Shown: one piece after another, positions 61,201 to 64,000 of the stretch
Layout of the letters: each line of letters begins with the position of its first letter
Numbering within the stretch: the first letter of the stretch is position 1
Source of the DNA: Siphonodentalium dalli
Taxonomy: Eukaryota; Mollusca; Scaphopoda; Gadilida; Siphonodentaliidae
DNA length: 64,000 nucleotides
Direction: 5' to 3'
Assembly: GCA_032622095.1 (NCBI GenBank)
Contig: CP136064.1
Span: 170,568,310-170,632,309 of the forward strand
The notes under the pieces: model-generated
Told to the model about the DNA's origin: nothing
Seen by the model: only the letters and a program-made list of their open reading frames with translations
Database searches by the model: none
Made by a program: the position numbers and the translations under genes

Positions 61201-62879
61201 AAGCTGTGATTGTGGTTGTGGGATGGGGATAAAGAATCGATGATTGGGGTTGTGGTGGGGGATAAATAATCTATAATTTGGGTTGTGGTGGGGGATAAAG
61301 AAGCTGTGATTTCGGTTGTGGTGGGGATTAAAGAAGCTGTGATTTGGGTATCTGGGTGGGATAAAGAAGCTGTGATTTGGGTTCTGGTTGGAGATAAAGA
61401 AGCTGTGATTAGGATTGTTGGGTTGATATAAAGAACCTGGGATTGTGGGTGGGGATAAAGAAGCTGTGATTAGGATTGTGGGGTGGGGATAAAGAAGCTG
61501 TGATTAGAATTGTGGGGTGGGGATAAAGAATCTGTGAATGTGGTTGTGGGGTGGGGATAAAGAATCTATGATTGGGGTTGTGGGGTGGGGATAAATTTAA
61601 TAAATATAAATTTTTTGTTGTCACAGAAAGTGTTGAAAATACTGGAAATGTAACTAGTGTTTGTACTGCAAGGGTATGCTCTTCAGTTTCTGTGTTACGT
61701 TCAATAATTAATCATTTAAACTAGTAATGCTGAATACTACCATGCACCATGTGGTGAAACATTAATTCTTGTGTTGCATGCCCAAAATTAAAATTTTAGG
61801 CTCTTTATAACTGTTGGATGTATTCTAAGCAGAAAACCCCAACTGTAAACACGGTATTCTAAGCAGAAAACCCAAACTGTAAACATGTAAATAACTTGGT
61901 CTGTCTTGGGTTGCAGTGACCAATTATCTGTGTACTTTTAAACATATTTAATAACAGACTTGTTTATTACACTTACATATTTTCACTCCAAGGTGGTTAT
62001 CCAATCTGTTGCTTTCGTTGTGGAATGTCTTTGAGTTGCGGCCATTTTGACAGCCATTTCATGGACGCGAATGTATTATTTTCTATACGTCATTCTGTTC
62101 GCCCCCTCATGCTCTTGTTTCACACAAACTGGAATAAATTAACTGCGCAATTTCATATATCATATAATCAATCAACTAATATTATGAATAAATCTCGACA
62201 ATATTGACTGTACCAGTCTAGAAAATACAACTTCTGAACTGCGCACAATTGTAAAGATTTAGTACTAAGTTCTGTAAAAAATTTCAGCAACAAACGGCAG
62301 TGATTATGTCCAATAGATTATGATTATGCCTCATTGATTCAATGCATATAATTAATTTATAAGAATTACCTTGCGTTGGGGATCTAAATTGTACAAAAAT
62401 AACTACTTTATTCTCTTATCTCCATTCCACATTATTTTAAGCCTCTAATTCTAAATTCCAAGAGTTGCATCATTTTTCTGGTGTTTCTACATTTTGACAA
62501 TTCTTTCTTCTAATGGCAAGCCACTGCCAGAAGTGTCTCTCTTGTGGGCCTTTTTTGGCATATTTTAATGTAAGATTTTACATGATTTCTGTCACTTCAG
62601 AATGAGGGTCCTATTTCCTGCGGAGTTTGTGGGCGGACGTACACATCAAAAGAAGGTTACAACCAGCACATGATAAGGCACCACAAGCCACGAAATTACT
62701 TGTGTGGCGTCTGTGGCAAATATTTTGCAACAAACTATGAGCTTCGCCGTCACTCGGCTTCCCACACAACTGATTTCTCACATTCTTGCGATATGTGTGA
62801 CCGAAGCTTTCGGACTGGAAATTCTTTGTGGAAACACAAGAAAACTAAACACAAGGCTGAACTGGCTCAACAGTCATAA
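28093..62879 (+). CDS. BTB/POZ and C2H2 zinc-finger protein, whole split gene (500 aa)
   Basis: Joining 28093-28221, 30696-31507, 40106-40388 and 62601-62879 gives one frame of 500 codons with canonical GT-AG introns (phases 0, 2, 0). Layout: BTB/POZ domain at residues ~16-127; charged, Ser/Gln-rich linker ~128-408; three C2H2 fingers ~415-492. BTB domains dimerise and recruit co-repressors, and C2H2 fingers bind DNA, so a nuclear transcriptional regulator is expected from the family. The linker has a basic KRRK (175-178), SUMO-type motifs VKQE (K152), VKTE (K298), IKHE (K314) and MKPE (K324), and a SUMO-interacting-like VDLTESGDEDE (247-257). I do not recognise a specific orthologue. Introns are 2,474, 8,598 and 22,212 bp, full of transposons. 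No cDNA evidence was available. Confidence 0.9.
28222..28606. other. Intron 1, 5' part: unique sequence
   Basis: AT-rich intron sequence between the exon 1 donor and the first hAT-like insertion. No element ends or exons were seen. Confidence 0.6.
28615..29453. mobile_element. hAT-like element in intron 1 (839 bp, 8 bp target duplication)
   Basis: The termini TAGGCTTGCCGCGATTTTGG and its complement are flanked by ATAGGCAC at 28607-28614 and 29454-29461. Sub-terminally the right side has CGATTAATCG and the left side AATCGAACAATCGA. The 8 bp duplication supports hAT-type insertion. The short frames inside (28808-29126) have no recognisable domain, so it is non-autonomous. Confidence 0.9.
29466..30611. 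mobile_element. hAT-like element with hairpin ends in intron 1 (1,146 bp)
   Basis: Flanked by GCACATGC at 29458-29465 and 30612-30619, a perfect 8 bp duplication overlapping that of the preceding element. The ends are AGGCCTGG and CCAGCCCT. Left end stems use GGCGGGCT with AGCCCGCC (29483-29516, 29530-29551). Right end stems use GGAGGGCT with AGCCCTCC (30536-30553, 30566-30587). No transposase seen. The interior is AT-rich. Confidence 0.85.
30696..31507 (+). CDS. Coding exon 2: rest of BTB domain and first half of linker
   Basis: The acceptor TTATTTTTTTCAG ends at 30695, and the frame opens AHKLLLFAVSSKV. It encodes residues 44-313 and two bases of codon 314. The BTB fold is completed by VHAFLQYMYEGFLLL and YLEIGSLLQCCDDF. 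The linker follows: VKQEPPPK, a basic QQKRRK patch, Ser/Gln-rich tracts, MVDLTESGDEDEL and NVKTENDD. The donor is GTGATAAA|GTAAAT at 31507/31508, phase 2. If this intron were retained, the same Lys codon is completed as AAG and TAA follows at once, giving a BTB-only protein of 314 residues. Confidence 0.92.
31586..31741. mobile_element. Hairpin MITE just after exon 2
   Basis: GTATAATGCACACAAGCTTT and its near complement ending at 31735, together with inner arms (GCCTTTATCAAGTGAAATC with GATTTCACTTTATAAAGGC), make one long imperfect hairpin of about 150 bp, 80 bp downstream of the donor. No target duplication could be defined beyond possible TA. Confidence 0.7.
31977..33552. mobile_element. 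Nested hAT-like element (1,576 bp)
   Basis: The ends CAGGCCTCAGCTTGCAGG and the complement of TAAGCTGAGGCCTG are flanked by CGTAGTAT at 31969-31976 and 33553-33560, a perfect 8 bp duplication. Sub-terminal words iterate AATAGGGAGAAGTGAG on the left and GGCGACTTC and GGGCGAC on the right. It contains the TTAA MITE at 32119-32701. Confidence 0.9.
32119..32701. mobile_element. TTAA-flanked MITE, innermost of the nest (583 bp)
   Basis: AGGGGTACTGTACGCCA at the left end pairs perfectly with TGGCGTACAGTACCCCT at the right. TTAA flanks both sides (32115-32118, 32702-32705). The target suggests piggyBac-type mobilisation. It shares only the AGG...GTACT start with the MITE at 9179, so it is a separate family. 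Confidence 0.9.
33844..33975 (+). pseudogene. Possible THAP-like zinc-finger start inside the outer hAT-like element
   Basis: A short frame reads MNAKPKRKRKYKSGKSCVVV followed by GCSDSTNHFRLPNEQ. The SCVVVGCSDS spacing (C-x4-C) and the following HFRLP resemble the first part of a THAP domain. The later Cys and His are missing and the frame closes after 43 codons. It may be chance or a captured fragment. Confidence 0.25.
34697..34888. mobile_element. Pogo-like MITE copy in intron 2
   Basis: The right end AAGGAGTCGATTATTTAAGG followed by CATTACTGTA matches the MITE at 63328-63479. The core forms a hairpin: TCAGGATTTATTCGG and ATGGCTTGTTGCCATTCAT pair with ATGAATGGCAACAAGCCAT and AAATCCTGA. The left end is degraded and adjoins the target duplication of the outer hAT-like element. 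Confidence 0.65.
34889..35310. other. Intron 2, nothing recognised
   Basis: AT-rich intronic sequence with no exon, element end or tandem repeat that I can support. Confidence 0.5.
35311..35865. repeat. Degraded dispersed-repeat fragments in intron 2
   Basis: TAGCTCAACTT at 35311, followed by TTTGAGCTATTGCCATGG, TGTCCGTGTGGCTGTCAACA and ATTTCCTTTGG, matches the left end of the element at 55721-55830. At 35782-35865 a poly-A tract, TCTCTGTTTCCGGTACCC, GGCCTGGCTGAGATT and a poly-T tract match 49950-50045. A distant GTTGAGCTTCAGTG and TTGACACTTTCATTA at 38373-38417 match the right end of the same family. Confidence 0.5.
36135..36800. repeat. Poly-G tract and an inverted single monomer of the 160 bp repeat
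   Basis: A G-run of about 18 bases lies at 36135-36155. From about 36330 to 36500 a monomer of the 55721 element lies in reverse: ATGATGATCAGACAAAC, TTGAAATCCAAGATGGCTGC, AACATGACT-like end words and TTTACATGTCAATGTTAACAT. Flanking G- and C-rich stretches (36560-36720) generate the 75-140 codon frames, which I reject as genes. Confidence 0.55.
36900..40105. other. Intron 2, 3' part: repeats but no gene
   Basis: Recognisable pieces are a poly-A and GCCTGCCTACCTGGAAAA repeat at 37878-37965 (related to 50470-50565), the 38373-38417 end fragment, and a CTGCCTGCCTGCA-containing repeat at 39875-39940. The rest is AT-rich with no exon candidate. The acceptor of exon 3 (AAATTTCAG) ends it. Confidence 0.5.
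40106..40388 (+). CDS. Coding exon 3: acidic, Met/Gln-rich second half of linker
   Basis: The first base A completes codon 314 (AA|A, Lys). The frame then reads HEYDEGAQMKPEPGEEDYTI and continues to AGPSGAVTQE, residues 315-408. The junction creates an IKHE SUMO-type motif shared between exons 2 and 3. Composition is acidic and rich in Met, Gln, Ser and Gly, with no fold recognised, probably disordered. The donor GAG|GTAGGT is at 40388/40389, phase 0. Reading through the donor stays open to 40490 and adds 33 residues before a stop, a possible intron-retention end without zinc fingers. Confidence 0.88.
40518..40661. repeat. 48 bp tandem repeat x3 after exon 3
   Basis: GGTTCATGTGATATGTTCAG begins at 40518, GGTTCTTGTGATATTATCAG at 40566 and the first form again at 40614, each 48 bp apart and ending in GGTTTTATA. 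The period is a multiple of three, which keeps a frame open (40525-40731), but the predicted peptide is hydrophobic repeat sequence with no start context or family match. Confidence 0.75.
41222..42480. repeat. Diverged direct duplication (~1.06 kb apart) in intron 3
   Basis: 41222-41370 and 42278-42480 share the order TTAGCTGAACTT/TTGTTGAACTT, ATCTGAACATTT, CCACCAATG, ACCCCTC, AAATG and ATCCATTTAG. The copies are old. Words such as GATACTAAATACTCATTGA (41149) and ATCGAAAGAGTTAA also suggest remains of TTAACC-type MITEs (compare 53754). Confidence 0.45.
42481..48147. other. Intron 3, long AT-rich stretch with nothing supported
   Basis: I read this 5.7 kb for exons, paired ends and tandem repeats and found none that I would defend. 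Frames at 42808-43113 and 44712-44960 have no splice support and no recognisable domain. A small hairpin (CCACCTTCAA and TTGAAGGTGG, 44676-44704) is the only clear secondary structure. Confidence 0.45.
48148..48265. repeat. Relic of the 9179-type MITE in intron 3
   Basis: AAGATTGATATCTGATATCT, CTGAGCTTTGA, GTCTCTTGAAAATAAAATAT and TTTTTACCCGCGGAGCC followed by TAAGAAATA align with 9480-9585 in order. No TTAA-bounded ends are preserved. Confidence 0.55.
48266..50077. other. Intron 3: dispersed-repeat fragments only
   Basis: TATTTTGCCACGCCCTAGCG at about 49421 matches the end of the array at 27715. A poly-A, CTCTTTGTTTCCGATACCC, GGCCTGGCTGAGATT repeat at 49960-50045 matches 35782-35865. The remaining sequence is AT-rich, with no exon. 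Confidence 0.5.
50078..50245. mobile_element. 168 bp MITE with CTCAGGTGCCAAATAAAC ends
   Basis: CTCAGGTGCCAAATAAAC and GTTTATTTGGCACCTGAG are perfect 18 bp inverted ends. CACGTTTATT(T)GG-type words recur inside (around 50104, 50139, 50226), another end-motif iteration. No target duplication could be seen. Confidence 0.75.
50246..51929. other. Intron 3: no gene; one poly-A repeat copy
   Basis: 50470-50565 carries a poly-A tract, then TCCCTCCCTGTCTAGAAAAC, ATGTTATCGGAAACAGA and a T-rich stretch before GGCCTAA, as at 37878-37965. Nothing else could be supported. Confidence 0.5.
51930..52085. repeat. Two single units of the GGGGTGGGGAT minisatellite
   Basis: GGGATTGTGGGGTGGGGATA occurs at about 51945 and again at about 52055, inside two diverged copies of a longer ~115 bp segment. 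The same phrase is the unit of the tandem array at 60785-61600, and a variant lies at about 54640. Confidence 0.7.
52313..54018. mobile_element. TIR element with CAGCCCTCGAAATTAGG ends (1.7 kb)
   Basis: CAGCCCTCGAAATTAGGAAA at 52313 and its complement ending at 54018 extend as inverted repeats for about 55 bp, through AAATTTAATGCTGTAGCATG. CAG termini fit hAT-like elements, but no 8 bp duplication is visible. Inside, AGCCCTGCGAAT (52419) and ATTCGCAGGGC (53376) bound a second, older inverted pair, and a TTAA-flanked MITE sits at 53754-53839. Confidence 0.65.
53754..53839. mobile_element. Small TTAA-flanked MITE (86 bp)
   Basis: CCTTTCT at the left and AGAAAGGG at the right are flanked by TTAA (53750-53753, 53840-53843). 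The interior ATGAGTATTTGGTATAGAAA resembles fragments at 41149 and 42455. Short ends make this less certain than the other TTAA elements. Confidence 0.5.
54019..54423. other. Intron 3 spacer
   Basis: AT-rich. A lone TAGCTCAACTTTACTTTACAAG at about 54318 resembles the left end of the element at 55721. No gene. Confidence 0.4.
54424..54540. mobile_element. Small hairpin MITE
   Basis: TATAGTTTGA near 54428 pairs with TCAAACTATA near 54525, and AGCAAATAGGGGACC pairs with GGTCCCCCATTTGCT around a short loop. It folds into one stem of about 110 bp. Confidence 0.55.
55283..55720. repeat. Left part of the split 62 bp satellite, interrupted by a C-rich foldback
   Basis: ATTTATAATAATTCATATAT followed by ACCGGTGTAAC (55287-55317), and TATAATAATTAATATATACC followed by GGTATTACTTATTA (55686-55720), are pieces of the unit that resumes at 58997. 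Between them about 350 bp begin with TATCTTCCCCCC-type words and end with a 14-base C-run, and loosely mirror each other: an old inserted foldback. Confidence 0.65.
55721..58996. mobile_element. 3.3 kb element of ~160 bp tandem monomers, flanked by ATTA
   Basis: The left end GCTCAACTTACTTGTAAGTT and the right-end phrase AGTTGAGCTACAG...GACACTTTC bracket about 19 monomers of 155-165 bp. Two monomer types roughly alternate, one with TTTTACTCTTTGCATGAC and one with TTCAAGATTCAATCCATTGG. ATTA stands on both sides (55717-55720, 58997-59000), and the satellite reads continuously across the insertion when it is removed. Many 60-73 codon minus-strand frames (MFFGRTTPKSLVPIYM type) are repeat artefacts. 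There is no coding function I recognise. Confidence 0.75.
58997..59360. repeat. Right part of the 62 bp satellite (about 6 units)
   Basis: Units contain GATTTATAATAATTCATATA, then CCGGTATTCCTTATTATAAG and GGGTGGTAGCC. Six copies with about 60-64 bp period run up to 59360. It continues the two pieces at 55283-55317 and 55686-55720. Confidence 0.8.
59451..60330. mobile_element. Inverted-repeat element with iterated ATGCTCGTAGCGGAA
   Basis: 59451-59528 is nearly the reverse complement of 60251-60330. Both arms contain CACCCCATG, TCCGGA, two copies of ATGCTCGTAGCGGAA (59470-59484 and 59488-59502 on the left) and GGCCCGCGATTTGCACA. Arms of about 80 bp surround 720 bp of AT-rich DNA. It may be a nested MITE, or the inner part of the larger TIR-bounded segment. 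Confidence 0.65.
60785..61600. repeat. Minisatellite, ~30-35 bp unit, about 25 copies
   Basis: The unit is AAAGAAGCTGTGATTGGGAT followed by TGTGGGGTGGGGAT, with single-base and length variation. The purine-rich strand is continuous, so the array may form G-rich or triplex structures. The minus-strand frames at 60708-60956 and 61409-61624 (His/Pro/Thr repeats) are translations of this array, not genes. Confidence 0.85.
61601..62600. other. Intron 3, last kilobase
   Basis: AT-rich. CTAAGCAGAAAACCCCAACTG and CTAAGCAGAAAACCCAAACTG at 61827-61885 form a 32 bp near-perfect tandem duplication. The stretch ends in the exon 4 acceptor, GATTTCTGTCACTTCAG. Confidence 0.55.
62601..62879 (+). CDS. Coding exon 4: three C2H2 zinc fingers and C-terminus
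   Basis: It starts NEGPISCGVCGRTYTSKEGY in phase 0 and ends KHKAELAQQS-stop at 62879, residues 409-500. Finger 1: C415, C418, H431, H435. Finger 2: C443, C446, H459, H463. Finger 3: C471, C474, H487, H492. All fingers use C-x2-C-x12-H, the last with H-x4-H. The linkers are not the TGEKP type. Three fingers of this kind at the C-terminus are usual in BTB-ZF proteins of insects and other invertebrates. The frame at 62704-62988 is a shadow of this exon. Confidence 0.93.
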   Translation, partial: NEGPISCGVCGRTYTSKEGYNQHMIRHHKPRNYLCGVCGKYFATNYELRRHSASHTTDFSHSCDMCDRSFRTGNSLWKHKKTKHKAELAQQS

Positions 62880-64000
62880 TGTTCGCTCCACATATCGTGG
62901 GTGTCTGTTCACAGACAATAGGATAAAGCTCAGAGCTCGAAATGTACATGTCCCTGGCATGTCATTGCTTCTGGGGGGTGACAAGTAGATTCTAGTGTTT
63001 GTTACATGTCACCTGTGACAGATGACAGACTACATGAGCTTGATCTACAGATGTTGTTGGAATACAGAACAATATCTATGTCGGATTGAGACTTCTCTTA
63101 GTCCGAGATCGATATTTCGAGATTGATTTGTTAGGATTTACCATTTTCTAGACTATTCTACATGAGAAATAATTAATTGGGGGAGATTATTAAATGCCAA
63201 ATTTTTGGTGGATAATCTACAAAATACAAAATTTAAAAATTGGCATGTTATTAAATTATTCATATGGAATGAAGTAATTTAATCTGTCCACTCCATAAAC
63301 TTTAATGACATGTCATGATCCCACATGTACAGTAATGCCCTAAATAATCAACTCCTTAACCACAGCAGAATTATTGGTAATTTTTCAGGATTTAGTCGGA
63401 AATATGGCTTGTTGTCATTCATCGGAAAAGCTCTGTTTCTGCTGTGGTTAAGGAGTCGATTATTTAGGGCATCACTGTATATAAGGGTATGCATAGGCAA
63501 AATTCTCAGGTGACGGGTAAGAAATAATTCTACCTGTCCCCTGTGACAAGTAGAAATTTGAGAACATTTCAAGCCCTGATAGAGCTACATGTATCCCTAT
63601 TGAAATGTTTTTACATCTACACATGATGAATTTTAATTGTGAACAATGATATGCTGATTTTCTCCAAGGTTTTCTGTTCAAATATTTTGTGTGTTGAAAT
63701 TTCGTTATTAATAGAATATAAAGCATGGATATAGATAGTGATTTTATGATGTTTTTCACATCTGTACAAGGCAGTTCATTGTATCAATCATTGCATCAAT
63801 TTTTCATTCTATATGTCATCATGATTAATTTGGTGGAGGTTTCAGATTACACATATGCTTATTTATAAAGATTAAAAGCCACTTTTAAGAATTTCTTGAT
63901 TCTTTCAATTAACCCTTCTAATACTATAGATGTTCTGGAGTAGATTTGTACTATTCGCAGTCTTGAATATATGGCCTATCATTTTATATGTACCGATAAG
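62880..64000 (+). other. 3' UTR and downstream sequence
   Basis: Sequence after the stop codon is AT-rich. No AATAAA is visible. ATTAAA variants occur (for example 63189, 63250 and 63871-63876), and the last could serve as a poly-A signal. The pogo-like MITE at 63328-63479 would lie inside the UTR if that site is used. No other gene seen to the window end. Confidence 0.45.
63328..63479. mobile_element. Pogo-like MITE downstream of the stop codon (about 150 bp)
   Basis: TACAGTAATGCCCTAAATAA at 63328 pairs with the complement of the right end (TACAGTGATGCCCTAAATAA). The pairing continues through TCAACTCCTTAACCACAGCAGA. CAGT termini next to TA fit pogo/Tigger-type elements, an inference. A second, degraded copy lies in intron 2 of the same gene. 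Confidence 0.8.

Noticed and set aside
60708-61624. His/Pro/Thr-rich minus-strand frames
   Set aside because: Read from a 30-35 bp minisatellite whose unit length varies, so the frame is not maintained.
62704-62988. 94-codon frame overlapping exon 4
   Set aside because: It is an out-of-frame shadow of the zinc-finger exon, with no zinc-finger spacing.

Overview
This is a non-coding-rich window from an animal genome, most likely a marine or other aquatic invertebrate. It is AT-rich, gene-poor and packed with DNA transposons. The animal assignment rests on a spliced BTB/POZ plus C2H2 zinc-finger gene with GT-AG introns, and on a decayed gene of an invertebrate-expanded protein family recognisable by a HALTGCDT signature. 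I cannot name the phylum. There are no bacterial operons, rRNA genes or CRISPR arrays, and I found no tRNA I could support.

The one intact gene lies on the + strand at 28093-62879. Its four coding exons (28093-28221, 30696-31507, 40106-40388, 62601-62879) join in frame to a 500-residue transcription-factor-like protein. It has an N-terminal BTB domain (exons 1-2), a long acidic Ser/Gln-rich linker with several SUMO-attachment motifs and a SUMO-interacting motif (exons 2-3), and three C2H2 fingers (exon 4). Introns are 2.5, 8.6 and 22.2 kb.

Positions 1-28 kb, upstream of the gene, are almost entirely mobile or repetitive DNA: two TIR elements whose ends are built from iterated phrases (1583-2587, 2774-3658); a foldback (about 3724-5720); a composite made of two direct 1.8-1.9 kb TIR elements around a palindromic cluster (6217-11800); a 5.8 kb TIR element carrying a broken HALTGCDT-family gene (11866-17685, gene 16584-12644 on the minus strand); a 383 bp Mutator-like element with mirrored motif arrays (17788-18170); tandem repeats (20.8-22.1 kb); and a 3.7 kb TIR element with a BED-finger relic and a nested element (22750-26465).

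The introns hold hAT-like insertions with perfect 8 bp target duplications (28615-29453, 29466-30611, 31789-34696, 31977-33552). One of these is a three-level nest closed by a TTAA-flanked MITE. Intron 3 contains a 5.5 kb TIR-bounded segment (54984-60537) with a 62 bp satellite split by a 3.3 kb element of about 160 bp tandem monomers, followed by a GGGGTGGGGAT-type minisatellite (60785-61600). A pogo-like MITE sits just downstream of the stop codon, and another copy lies in intron 2.

All element calls come from paired termini and target duplications read by eye. Superfamily names are inferences from target-site length and terminal bases. No database search was possible.
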